A stretch of 14,056 nt of DNA from an uncultured Lachnospiraceae bacterium (GCA_902496125.1 CABUZU010000046.1:1-14056), one strand, 5' to 3'; shown: positions 1-6,681, numbered from the stretch's first letter. A program made the numbers and translations. The notes: generated by a model from the letters alone, not told the origin.

Positions 1-606
1 AAATACCTCTAAAATATCTCCTCTTACTCGAAATGTTCCACGGTGAAAATCCATCTCATTTCTGGTATATTGAATATCAATTAATTTATCAATGATTTCA
101 TCTCTCTCCTTTATCATTCCGGGTCTAAGAGAAATTACCATGTTTTTATAATCAATCGGACTACCTAGTCCATAAATACAGGAGACAGAAGCTACGATAA
201 TAACATCTTCTCTTTCTGAAAGTGCAGCAGTTGCAGAATGTCTTAATTTATCAATTTCCTCATTAATTGAAGAATCTTTCTCAATATAAGTGTCAGTGGA
301 AGGTACATAAGCTTCTGGTTGATAATAGTCATAGTATGACACAAAATACTCTACTGCATTCTCTGGAAAGAATTCCTTCATCTCTCCATAAAGCTGTGCA
401 GCTAGTGTCTTATTGTGTGCAATAATTAAAGTAGGCTTTTGTACTTTTTGAATTACATTCGCCATTGTAAAGGTTTTTCCTGAACCAGTTACACCTAATA
501 AAGTTTGAAATTGTTTCCCTTCAAGAAATCCCTGTGCCAATTCTTCAATCGCCTGTGGTTGGTCACCAGTAGGACTATAGGGAGCATGCAATTTAAATTT
601 ATTCAC
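1..606 (-). CDS. uvrB: UvrABC excinuclease subunit B, N-terminal part (runs off left edge)
   Basis: UvrB is the DNA-loading helicase-like subunit of nucleotide excision repair: it takes over the lesion from UvrA and recruits UvrC. The visible 202 residues contain the opening HAPYSPTGDQPQAI, the Walker A GVTGSGKT at about residues 38-45, AHNKTLAAQLYGEMK at 64-78 and the UvrB-specific hairpin YYDYYQPEAYVPSTDTY at 91-107. The domain continues to FRVRGDILEVF at the edge. The start is GTG at 604-606, seven bases after a GGAGG site; no in-frame ATG precedes the family's N-terminus. The helicase domain 2 and the UvrC-binding tail lie outside the window. A sigma-A promoter sits 35 bases upstream of the start. 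No LexA/DinR box (GAAC-N4-GTTC) was seen near it. Identification is certain from motifs. Confidence 0.97.
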   Translation of the reverse strand, partial: MNKFKLHAPYSPTGDQPQAIEELAQGFLEGKQFQTLLGVTGSGKTFTMANVIQKVQKPTLIIAHNKTLAAQLYGEMKEFFPENAVEYFVSYYDYYQPEAYVPSTDTYIEKDSSINEEIDKLRHSATAALSEREDVIIVASVSCIYGLGSPIDYKNMVISLRPGMIKERDEIIDKLIDIQYTRNEMDFHRGTFRVRGDILEVF

Positions 607-640
607 TATCAAATTCCTCCATCTACAACTTTTATTATTT

Positions 641-669
641 ATTATAATCCAAAAATTATTTAATTGCAA
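641..669 (-). promoter_or_regulatory. sigma-A promoter of uvrB
   Basis: Read on the minus strand, TTGCAA (664-669), a 17-bp spacer and a consensus TATAAT (641-646) precede the uvrB GTG by about 35 bases. Transcription should start near 634. It diverges from the MerR-type flavodoxin promoter about 40 bases to the right. Confidence 0.8.
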
Positions 670-709
670 CAAAAAAGCACAGATATTCTATTTTAATACA
701 AAATTTTCC

Positions 710-740
710 TTGGCTTCGAGTCGGCTCTAAGGTTTATGAT
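710..740 (+). promoter_or_regulatory. MerR-type promoter with operator in a 19-bp spacer
   Basis: The elements are a -35 TTGGCT (710-715), a 19-bp spacer (716-734) and a -10 TATGAT (735-740). The spacer is two bases longer than optimal, and the region between the hexamers holds an imperfect palindrome, CTTCGAGTCGGCTCTAAG (714-731), with 14 of 18 positions symmetric. An over-long spacer filled by a palindrome is the hallmark of promoters activated by MerR-family regulators, which twist the DNA to realign the hexamers. It drives the flavodoxin remnant that starts at 776. No merR gene lies in the window, so the regulator would be encoded elsewhere. The reading of the elements is direct; the MerR assignment is inference from architecture. 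Confidence 0.72.
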
Positions 741-753
741 ATATTATCATAAA
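733..753. repeat. perfect 9-bp inverted repeat over the -10 and start region
   Basis: TTTATGATA (733-741) and TATCATAAA (745-753) are exact reverse complements around a 3-base centre. The repeat covers the -10 of the MerR-type promoter and its expected start point. It could be a second operator or a small hairpin at the 5' end of the message. It is AT-rich, so chance cannot be excluded. Confidence 0.45.
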
Positions 754-775
754 TATATAAACAGGAGGAATACTT

Positions 776-948
776 ATGTCTAAGAAAATGTTAGTAACTT
801 ATTTTTCTGCAAGTGGCGTAACAAAAAAGACGGCAACGGAACTTGCCTCAGCAATCGGTGCAGATATCTTTGAAATAGTTCTATTGAAATGGCTGATAAA
901 ACAAGTAGACCAGCTATTGCAAAAAAATGCGAAAATATAGCTGATTAA
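776..948 (+). pseudogene. flavodoxin remnant: internal frameshifting deletion and 3' truncation
   Basis: The ATG at 776 follows an AGGAGG site. The first 35 residues are a normal flavodoxin start: MLVTYFSASGVTKKTATELA, the FMN-phosphate loop region, then GADIFEIV. The reading frame then changes at about 880. In the new frame (positions 880-945) the sequence reads SIEMADKTSRPAIAKKCENI-AD, which in this flavodoxin family lies roughly 19 residues further on, after a PEQPYT...KKSRS stretch that is missing here. In the original frame translation stops at a TAG at 938-940, giving only 54 residues. The second frame ends at a TAA at 946, where the next residue should be Tyr, and the rest of the protein (another ~100 residues) is absent. 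Promoter and RBS are intact, so a 54-residue product could still be made, but it could not fold as a flavodoxin. The family call rests on remembered family sequences. Confidence 0.85.
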
Positions 949-973
949 TAAGCAATGTCAAGTTCATAATTTA

Positions 974-1453
974 CTACTTATGGTAGGGTTCATTTTGGTT
1001 AATTTTATACGCCCTATAAATCTGTTCTAACGCTACTACTCGCATCAATTGATGTGGAAATGTCATTGGAGAAAAGCTTAATAAAAAATCAGCTCTTTTT
1101 AAAATTTCATCTGTAAGTCCTAAAGAACCTCCAATAATAAAAATAATATGACTCTTTCCAGAAACACCTAAACTCTCAATCTTTTTAGCCAATTGTTCTG
1201 AAGATAACATTTTTCCTTGAATTGCAAGTGCAATTACATAAGCATCATCTTTTATATAAGTAGCAAGTCTTTTTCCTTCTTTTTCTTTAATTTGTCTTTC
1301 TAATGCTTCACTTGCTTTATCCGGTGTTTTTTCATCTGCCACTTCAATAATTTCTAACTTGCAATAACGACTTAATCGCTTACTATATTCTGCGATTGCA
1401 CTTGTAAAATACTTTTCTTTAATTTTTCCAACGGTAAGTAGTGTAATTTTCAT
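974..1453 (-). CDS. rlmH: 23S rRNA (pseudouridine1915-N3)-methyltransferase RlmH
   Basis: RlmH is a small SPOUT-class enzyme that uses S-adenosylmethionine to methylate N3 of pseudouridine 1915 in helix 69 of 23S rRNA, late in ribosome assembly. The 159 residues match the usual full length. Visible are the start MKITLLTVGKIKEKY, the SAM-binding trefoil-knot loop FIIGGSLGL at about 105-113, SFSPMTFPHQLMRVVALEQIYRAYKI at 126-151 and the family-typical C-terminus NEPYHK. The ATG is preceded by AAAGGA with seven bases of spacing. It has its own promoter, overlapping that of the divergent zinc-ribbon gene. Downstream it faces the 3' end of the flavodoxin remnant with only 25 bases between them, and no terminator hairpin was seen there. 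Confidence 0.97.
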   Translation of the reverse strand: MKITLLTVGKIKEKYFTSAIAEYSKRLSRYCKLEIIEVADEKTPDKASEALERQIKEKEGKRLATYIKDDAYVIALAIQGKMLSSEQLAKKIESLGVSGKSHIIFIIGGSLGLTDEILKRADFLLSFSPMTFPHQLMRVVALEQIYRAYKINQNEPYHK

Positions 1454-1502
1454 AAAAAAATCCTTTCATTTATAAAAGTTTTGTAAATTGTCCTTGATTT
1501 GA

Positions 1503-1531
1503 TTGCCAGATAGCTATTTATACAGTATACT
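1503..1531 (+). promoter_or_regulatory. sigma-A promoter of the zinc-ribbon membrane protein gene
   Basis: TTGCCA (1503-1508), a 17-bp spacer and TATACT (1526-1531) predict a start near 1538 and a leader of about 28 bases. The promoter occupies the beginning of the longest open frame, so it supports the downstream ATG at 1566 as the true start. Confidence 0.7.
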
Positions 1532-1552
1532 TTACCTAGATATATCACACAA
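1524..1552 (-). promoter_or_regulatory. sigma-A promoter of rlmH, sharing its -10 with the opposite promoter
   Basis: Read on the minus strand, TTGTGT (1547-1552), a 17-bp spacer and TATACT (1524-1529) predict a start near 1517 and a 64-base leader for rlmH. The two -10 hexamers lie in one palindrome, AGTATACT (1524-1531), so the two promoters cannot be occupied at once. Confidence 0.6.
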
Positions 1553-1565
1553 AGGAGACTTCACT

Positions 1566-2378
1566 ATGCCTTATTGTCCTAAATGTAAAACGGAATATAT
1601 AGAAGGTATTACCGAATGTAGCGATTGTCATATTCCATTAATTGATAGAGAAAGAGATTTACAGATACCACCTGTATTGTTAATCTCAACAGAAGTAGAA
1701 ATTGCTAGAAAAATTAAAGAGTTTTTAGGCTATTCTGGTATCGATGTTTCAATGAAATTCGACCCTAATGAAGATTTATTCGATATCTATGTTGCTAGCA
1801 ACCAATCAGAGGATGCTGATTGTCTTTTAAAATTATTATTAGCTAATGAAGCCATGGAACTAAATAAAAATCAAACACAGATAAGCGAACCGCTTAATGA
1901 ACATCCTTATACCAATGCTAAGGAACGATATGAAGATATGCGTTCTTCTGCCTTTGCTTTTTTAATTGTTGGAATTTTTATGTTATTTGCTATTGTTTTA
2001 TCTATAACTGTCTTTTCTATTCCTATTTTAGGCACAAGTAATCCACTCGGAACTAGTGTTTTATTAGTTCTTGCTATTCTTTGCATTATTTATGGCTTTT
2101 TATCACGGAAAAAAGCCGATGAACTAAAAGATGGAATACAAGTAGAAGCCCACCAAACCGATGCAATTATGCACTGGTTTACCTCTACTTATACTCCTAT
2201 ACAAATCGACGCACTTGTAAAAGCTAGTGTACAAAACGATGCTATTTTAGATGAAATTCTTACGTTAAAACGTTTAGAATTCATTCGAATTTTTATAAAG
2301 CGTGAATACAAAGATGTTCACGATGACTATTTAGACAATTTAGCCGAAGATATTTACGAAGAACTTTATGAATCATAA
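1566..2378 (+). CDS. zinc-ribbon membrane protein, function unknown
   Basis: This is a 270-residue protein. It opens with a zinc ribbon, CPKC...CSDC (Cys4, 7, 18, 21), followed by a soluble stretch at about 35-95 (PPVLLISTEVEIARKIKEFL...DIYVASNQSEDADCLLKLL) that resembles the small putative signal-transducing domain of the DUF2007 type. A charged linker and two strong membrane helices follow at about 128-156 and 163-180, then a cytoplasmic acidic C-terminal domain of some 90 residues ending DDYLDNLAEDIYEELYES. The start is placed at 1566 because AAAGGAG lies eight bases upstream, the zinc ribbon begins right there, and the promoter at 1503-1531 overlaps the longer alternative, which opens with ATG-less residues before 1566. 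Its last 13 bases overlap the end of the convergent thioesterase gene. No function can be assigned; the DUF2007 resemblance is tentative. Confidence 0.85.
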   Translation: MPYCPKCKTEYIEGITECSDCHIPLIDRERDLQIPPVLLISTEVEIARKIKEFLGYSGIDVSMKFDPNEDLFDIYVASNQSEDADCLLKLLLANEAMELNKNQTQISEPLNEHPYTNAKERYEDMRSSAFAFLIVGIFMLFAIVLSITVFSIPILGTSNPLGTSVLLVLAILCIIYGFLSRKKADELKDGIQVEAHQTDAIMHWFTSTYTPIQIDALVKASVQNDAILDEILTLKRLEFIRIFIKREYKDVHDDYLDNLAEDIYEELYES

Positions 2379-2797
2379 TCTAGATTCTTTGCTTCTTCTA
2401 ATTTCTTAAAAAGCTCTGGGGCAGACCTCTTTAATGAAATTGGTCTGCCTTGTTCATTTAAAAAGCAATGTTTACTTGTTCCTGTTACTTTTAATTCTTT
2501 TGTTTCTACATTTCTAATTTCGTAAGACAGTTCAAATTTAACTCCATTAAATGAAAGCACCTTAGGAATAATTTCTACTGTTTCTCCATATCTTGTCATA
2601 TTTCGATATTCGCAAGTAACTGCAATAACAGGACTAATAATTCTAGTTTCTTCAATGCTCTCATAACTACAACCAATTTGCTCTAAAAAATCACTTCTTG
2701 CTTCTTCATACCAACGAATATAATTACTGTGATGTACAATCTTCATCTGGTCTGTTTCATAATACTGAACCTTATGCGTATATTTTTTAAGCTTCAT
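2366..2797 (-). CDS. acyl-CoA thioesterase, YbgC/FcbC-type hotdog fold
   Basis: This is a 143-residue single-domain 4HBT hotdog protein expected to hydrolyse acyl-CoA thioesters in the cytoplasm. The signature is at the N-terminus: YYETDQMKIVHHSNYIRWYEEAR (about 12-34), with Asp16 at the catalytic position of the FcbC/YbgC group, followed by a helix. The core strands then include CEYRNMTRYGETVEI and VKFELSYEIRN. The start is taken as ATG at 2797: AAAGGA lies seven bases upstream. The in-frame TTG six bases earlier would sit almost on top of that site. The gene overlaps the 3' end of the pantothenate kinase gene by 11 bases, so translation is probably coupled. Its substrate cannot be read from the sequence. 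The stop overlaps the stop of the convergent zinc-ribbon gene. Confidence 0.9.
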   Translation of the reverse strand: MKLKKYTHKVQYYETDQMKIVHHSNYIRWYEEARSDFLEQIGCSYESIEETRIISPVIAVTCEYRNMTRYGETVEIIPKVLSFNGVKFELSYEIRNVETKELKVTGTSKHCFLNEQGRPISLKRSAPELFKKLEEAKNLDYDS

Positions 2798-3677
2798 TTC
2801 CAATTCCTTTCTGATTTTTCTTCATACGTTCAAAGAAAATTCCTTCCTCTTCTCCTGAAATCCTCGCATAACCAGCTGCTCCAATCGCAGTTGCAAAAGC
2901 TGTGTGTTCTGGTATATAAAAATTCAAATGATGAAATTGTCCTAATATTTTACACATTTCACGATTTTGTGGGATATCCGCTAATGAACCAGTAAATACA
3001 ATATTTTTAATCGTATCATTGTGACAAGCAAATACCGCTAACATTCCTGCCGTTTGAAGTACCATATTGACAATTCCAGCAGCAACATCATTCTTACGTG
3101 CTGTCGCTTTAATTTTGCCAAAATTAGAAGCGGTAAAATAAGCTGGCAATGTACTGATTTCACTTGTCGTAATATCTCCCATTGTCATATCTACCTTACT
3201 AGGGTCTCCTGCTAGAGCCATCTCTTTTACTACTTCAAAGCGGTTTTCATGAAATAGTAAATCTGCAAGTCCCATCAAAGTTCCTCCGCCAACGCCACTT
3301 CCGCCAATGTGTTCACATTTTTCCTGTGTTGCTCGTACAAAAGCAGTTCCAGTACCAATGCTTACAACATAAGCCTGTGAAAGTCCAGTAAGATAAAGTC
3401 CACCTCGACCAATTGGTAAAAATTCTTCTAGCTTAATCACATCGATGCCATAAATTTTATCATCAATATAAGAAGCACCCATCCCTGTTAATACAATTTG
3501 GCAGACATTCTTTAATTCTAATTTTCTTTCCATCAAAAATCCACCAATTGCACCATATAAGCTCGTCACCTGGTCTGAAGCTTTTACCTGTTTCATTCCA
3601 ATACAAATTCCCTCAGTTGTAAATCCAACAATCTTTGTTGTGGAACCACCTACATCTATTCCCAATATAATATCCAT
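2787..3677 (-). CDS. coaW: type II pantothenate kinase
   Basis: This enzyme phosphorylates pantothenate with ATP, the first step of coenzyme A synthesis. It belongs to the ASKHA (actin/hexokinase) fold used by type II enzymes of Staphylococcus and many Firmicutes. The 296 residues show the phosphate-1 loop GIDVGGSTTKIVGF at about 6-19, TGMGASYID at 64-72, SIGTGTAFV at 107-114, the Gly-rich GGSGVGGGTLMGL at 125-137, SNFGK at 184-188 and a C-terminal GYAR. The ATG at 3677 is chosen because AGAGGGGAA lies directly upstream and the family begins with this motif. A 12-codon upstream extension would lie in terminator sequence. The gene lies 53 bases past purD, behind a terminator hairpin, and no usable promoter of its own was found, so it may depend on read-through. 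Confidence 0.93.
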   Translation of the reverse strand: MDIILGIDVGGSTTKIVGFTTEGICIGMKQVKASDQVTSLYGAIGGFLMERKLELKNVCQIVLTGMGASYIDDKIYGIDVIKLEEFLPIGRGGLYLTGLSQAYVVSIGTGTAFVRATQEKCEHIGGSGVGGGTLMGLADLLFHENRFEVVKEMALAGDPSKVDMTMGDITTSEISTLPAYFTASNFGKIKATARKNDVAAGIVNMVLQTAGMLAVFACHNDTIKNIVFTGSLADIPQNREMCKILGQFHHLNFYIPEHTAFATAIGAAGYARISGEEEGIFFERMKKNQKGIGNEA

Positions 3678-3695
3678 AAATTCCCCTCTATACAC

Positions 3696-3729
3696 GAATA
3701 AAAGGAATGGCAAAGCATTCCTTTTATTC
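3696..3729 (-). terminator. intrinsic terminator behind purD
   Basis: GAATAAAAGGAATG (3696-3709) and its exact reverse complement CATTCCTTTTATTC (3716-3729) enclose a 6-base loop, a perfect 14-bp stem directly after the purD stop. In the minus direction the inner GGAATG/CATTCC stem is followed by TTTTATT, as in a Rho-independent terminator. The A-rich 5' arm makes it look active in both directions. It ends the purine gene run. Confidence 0.8.
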
Positions 3730-3730
3730 T

Positions 3731-5026
3731 TTATTCCTCAACGTCTTCAATTGCTTTACCAATATCATGACGCATATATTTGTTGTCAAATTCAATCCAA
3801 GTTGCTGCGGAATACGCATTCAAACGTGCCTGTTTTAAACTGGTTCCCTTTGCTACAACTCCTAAAACACGTCCACCATTGGTTACGGGCTTTCCTTCTT
3901 CATTGAACTTTGTTCCTGCATGGAAAACATAATATTTATCCATATCGTCAAAACGTTCTAAGCCTGAAATAACCTTTCCTTTTTCGTAAGCTAATGGATA
4001 ACCATCGGATGCTAATACAACACATACGGCTGCATTGTCTTCAAATTCTAATTCTACATGGTCTAACGTACCATCAATACAAGCTTCCATTACATCAATG
4101 ATATCATTCTTCATACGAGGAATGACTACCTGTGCTTCTGGATCACCAAATCTTGCATTGTATTCTAATACCTTAGGTCCATTAGGAGTTAACATCAGTC
4201 CAAAGAAAATAATACCTTTAAATGGACGTCCTTCTGCTTTCATTGCATCTACCGTTGCTTGATAAATGTATTTCTTACAAAACTCATCAACCTCTTTTGT
4301 ATAGAAAGGACTTGGAGAGAAGGTTCCCATTCCCCCTGTATTTAACCCTTCATCACCATCTTTTGCACGTTTATGGTCTTGTGCAGAAGTCATAATACGA
4401 ATATGGTCTCCATCAACAAAAGAAAGAACAGATACTTCACGACCAGTCATAAAAGACTCGATAACCATTGTATTACCAGCAGTACCGAATTTTTTATCGG
4501 TCATAATTGTCTTTACGCCTTCTTTTGCTTCTTCTAAATCTTGACAGATTAATACACCTTTACCAAGTGCTAATCCATCAGCCTTTAATACAATTGGAAA
4601 TTCAGCCTTTGTTTCTAAATATTCAATTGCTTTGTCGGAATCTGTAAATACTTCATAAGCAGCTGTAGGAATATTGTATTTTTTCATTAAGTCCTTTGAA
4701 AATGACTTACTACCTTCTAAGATTGCTGCATTCTTTCTAGGTCCAAATACACGAAGACCTTCTTCCTCAAATGCATCTACAATTCCTGCTACTAACGGGT
4801 CATCCATTCCAATAATGGTTAAATCAATTTCTTTTTCTTTTGCAAAAGCTACTAATTTATCAATTTCCATTGCTCCAATTGGTACACATTCAGCTTCTTT
4901 ACTAATACCTGCATTTCCTGGAGCACAGTAAACCTTTTCTACTCTAGGGCTCTTTTTCACTTTCCATGCGATAGCATGTTCTCTACCGCCTCCACCGACT
5001 ATTAATACTTTCATTCTAGAATTCAT
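3731..5026 (-). CDS. purD: phosphoribosylamine-glycine ligase (GAR synthetase)
   Basis: PurD joins phosphoribosylamine and glycine using ATP to give glycinamide ribonucleotide (step 2 of purine synthesis). The 431 residues match the monofunctional bacterial length. Visible are the N-domain loop VLIVGGGGREHAIAWK (7-22), the ATP-grasp segment PIVLKADGLALGKGV (144-158), AQDHKRAKDGDEGLNTGGMG (215-234), and the metal/ATP-binding EYNARFGDPE (288-297). At residues 72-79 GMDDPLVAG replaces the more usual GPE-PL form, a conservative clade-like variant. The ATG at 5026 is preferred to the one at 5014, since AGGAGG lies ten bases before the first and would be 22 from the second. It lies 24 bases after purN and is the last gene before the terminator. 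Its product GAR is the substrate of PurN next door. Confidence 0.97.
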   Translation of the reverse strand: MNSRMKVLIVGGGGREHAIAWKVKKSPRVEKVYCAPGNAGISKEAECVPIGAMEIDKLVAFAKEKEIDLTIIGMDDPLVAGIVDAFEEEGLRVFGPRKNAAILEGSKSFSKDLMKKYNIPTAAYEVFTDSDKAIEYLETKAEFPIVLKADGLALGKGVLICQDLEEAKEGVKTIMTDKKFGTAGNTMVIESFMTGREVSVLSFVDGDHIRIMTSAQDHKRAKDGDEGLNTGGMGTFSPSPFYTKEVDEFCKKYIYQATVDAMKAEGRPFKGIIFFGLMLTPNGPKVLEYNARFGDPEAQVVIPRMKNDIIDVMEACIDGTLDHVELEFEDNAAVCVVLASDGYPLAYEKGKVISGLERFDDMDKYYVFHAGTKFNEEGKPVTNGGRVLGVVAKGTSLKQARLNAYSAATWIEFDNKYMRHDIGKAIEDVEE

Positions 5027-5050
5027 TTCGGGGGTTCCTCCTATATTTCT

Positions 5051-5644
5051 TTATATCTCACCCTCAGTAATCATCTGAATTGCTTTTGGTAAAATCTGCC
5101 ATTCGGCCTCTTCCATTACTTTTTGCTGAAGGTCTTTTGCACTAATTCCGTCTGGAATTTCTACTGCTTTTTGTAAGATAATCGGACCAGTATCCGTTCC
5201 CTCATCTACAAAATGAACAGTCGCACCTGTTACCTTTACACCTCGTGCTAAGGCTGCTTCATGTACTTTTAGACCATAATAACCTACACCACAAAAAGAT
5301 GGAATCAGTGATGGATGAATATTAATAATACGTCTATTATACGCCTTTACTAGTATTTCTGGAATGGTTACTAAATATCCTGCAAGTACAACTAATTCTA
5401 CACCATATTCACGAAGCTTTAAAAGCAAAGCTTCGTGAAATTTCTCTCTATTTTCAAAATCTTTAGGGGAAATACAAATTGCTGGAATCTTGTGTTTTCT
5501 TGCTCTTTCTAACGCAAAAACGCCAGGATTATTGCTAATTACAACGGCAATTTCTCCTTGTGGAATTTCTCCTGCTTCCTTTTTATCAATAATTGCTTGA
5601 AGATTTGTTCCTCCACCTGAAACAAGTACACCTATTTTCATCAT
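5051..5644 (-). CDS. purN: phosphoribosylglycinamide formyltransferase (GAR transformylase)
   Basis: PurN transfers the formyl group of 10-formyltetrahydrofolate to GAR, giving FGAR (step 3). The 197 residues show the phosphate-binding start IGVLVSGGGTNLQAII (4-19), VVLAGYLVTIPEILV (85-99) and the catalytic Asn108-x-His110 in INIHPSLIPSF. Next come GVGYYGLKVHEAAL and VHFVDEGTDTGPIILQKAV, whose Asp151 completes the catalytic triad. AGGAG stands eight bases before the first ATG and overlaps the purM stop codon, so purM and purN are tightly linked. A second ATG follows immediately and could also be used. The coding sequence contains a perfect 13-bp inverted repeat (see 5408-5439). Confidence 0.97.
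   Translation of the reverse strand: MMKIGVLVSGGGTNLQAIIDKKEAGEIPQGEIAVVISNNPGVFALERARKHKIPAICISPKDFENREKFHEALLLKLREYGVELVVLAGYLVTIPEILVKAYNRRIINIHPSLIPSFCGVGYYGLKVHEAALARGVKVTGATVHFVDEGTDTGPIILQKAVEIPDGISAKDLQQKVMEEAEWQILPKAIQMITEGEI
5408..5439. repeat. perfect 13-bp inverted repeat inside purN
   Basis: TTCACGAAGCTTT (5408-5420) and AAAGCTTCGTGAA (5427-5439) are exact reverse complements around a 6-base loop. On the purN message this folds into a strong hairpin over codons for HEALLLKLRE. It is not followed by a U-run (GTGAATATGG follows), so it is not a classical terminator. Possible roles are RNA processing, protection or pausing. Its length makes chance unlikely, though a coding origin cannot be excluded. 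Confidence 0.75.
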
Positions 5645-5655
5645 AATATAGACTC

Positions 5656-6681
5656 CTATAACAATGTAATACCTTTTTCTCCTGCTTCTACCTTACCAAT
5701 TTCATAAGGTACTTCACCTGCTGCTTTAATTGCTTCGATTGTCTTTTCTACATCTTCTTTTGCTACTGCTACAATCATACCAATTCCCATGTTAAAGGTA
5801 TTATACATCATCTGCTCTTCAATCTTTCCAACCTTTTGAATCATGCCAAAAATTGGAGGTACTGGATAGCTATCTTTTTTAACAACAGCATGTACACCTT
5901 CTGGAAGCATACGAGGAACATTTTCATAGAATCCACCACCTGTAATATGACTACATGCCTTTACCGTAACGCCTGCATCTTTAATAGATTTTAATGCTTT
6001 TACATAAATCTTAGTAGGAGCAAGTAAGGTTTCACCTAATGTAGCACCAAGTTCATCATAATAAGTATTTAAGCTCTCCGCTGTCATCTCAAATACGGAA
6101 CGAACTAAAGAAAATCCATTACTGTGTACACCTGATGAAGCCATACCGATTAAGATATCGCCATCTTTTAAATTTTCACCAGTAATTAAATCTTTCTTAT
6201 CAACTACACCTACAGTAAATCCTGCAAGGTCATATTCATCCTCTGGCATAAGACCTGGATGTTCTGCGGTTTCTCCACCAATTAATGCACAACCAGATTG
6301 TTTACATCCTTCTGCTACACCACTTACAATAGTAGCAATTTTTTCTGGATAATTCTTACCACATGCGATGTAATCTAAGAAAAATAATGGTTCTCCACCT
6401 GCACAGGCAACATCATTTACACACATTGCAACCGCATCAATACCAATCGTATCGTGCTTATCCATAAGAAATGCAAGTTTTACCTTTGTTCCGCATCCAT
6501 CGGTACCAGATAAAAGAACAGGTTCTTCCATATCTTTAATTGCATTCATTGAAAATGCACCTGAAAATCCGCCAAGACCGCCAAGTACTTCTGCTCGCAT
6601 TGTTTCCTTTACGTGTTTTTTCATTAATTCTACTGATTTGTAACCTGCTTCAATATCTACACCAGCTTTTTTGTAATCCAT
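5656..6681 (-). CDS. purM: phosphoribosylformylglycinamidine cyclo-ligase (AIR synthetase)
   Basis: PurM closes the imidazole ring of FGAM with ATP to give aminoimidazole ribonucleotide (AIR, step 5). The 341 residues are the normal bacterial length. Motifs in order are DYKKAGVDIEAG, the nucleotide-binding LLSGTDGCGTKVKLA (56-70), AMCVNDVACAGGEPLFFLDY (85-104), ALIGGETAEHPGLMPEDEYDLAGFTVG, ASSGVHSNGFSLVR and HITGGGFYENVPRMLPEG. The last two are the conserved C-domain loops. GGGGAGG lies nine bases before the ATG. The gene sits 23 bases after purE and 11 before purN. PurE uses the AIR it makes, so the gene order here (purE, purM, purN, purD) is the reverse of the pathway order. Confidence 0.97.
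   Translation of the reverse strand: MDYKKAGVDIEAGYKSVELMKKHVKETMRAEVLGGLGGFSGAFSMNAIKDMEEPVLLSGTDGCGTKVKLAFLMDKHDTIGIDAVAMCVNDVACAGGEPLFFLDYIACGKNYPEKIATIVSGVAEGCKQSGCALIGGETAEHPGLMPEDEYDLAGFTVGVVDKKDLITGENLKDGDILIGMASSGVHSNGFSLVRSVFEMTAESLNTYYDELGATLGETLLAPTKIYVKALKSIKDAGVTVKACSHITGGGFYENVPRMLPEGVHAVVKKDSYPVPPIFGMIQKVGKIEEQMMYNTFNMGIGMIVAVAKEDVEKTIEAIKAAGEVPYEIGKVEAGEKGITLL

Noticed and set aside
607..700. LexA/DinR (SOS) box in front of uvrB
   Set aside because: I looked for GAAC-N4-GTTC-like sequences around the uvrB promoter and found none.
1503..1565. Longer N-terminus for the zinc-ribbon protein starting near 1503
   Set aside because: The stretch holds the promoter, has no RBS, and would place an unrelated peptide before the zinc ribbon. 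ATG 1566 has an ideal AAAGGAG.
3687..3713. Possible coaW promoter TTGCCA, 15-bp spacer, TATAGA on the minus strand
   Set aside because: The spacer is too short, and the start point would fall at or beyond the RBS, leaving no ribosome site.
3640..4931. Open frames on the plus strand opposite coaW and purD (for example 3640-3906, 4035-4262 and 4674-4931)
   Set aside because: They lie antisense to well-identified genes, have no RBS, and their Ser/Asn/Pro-rich products match nothing. They are by-products of the codon use of the real genes.
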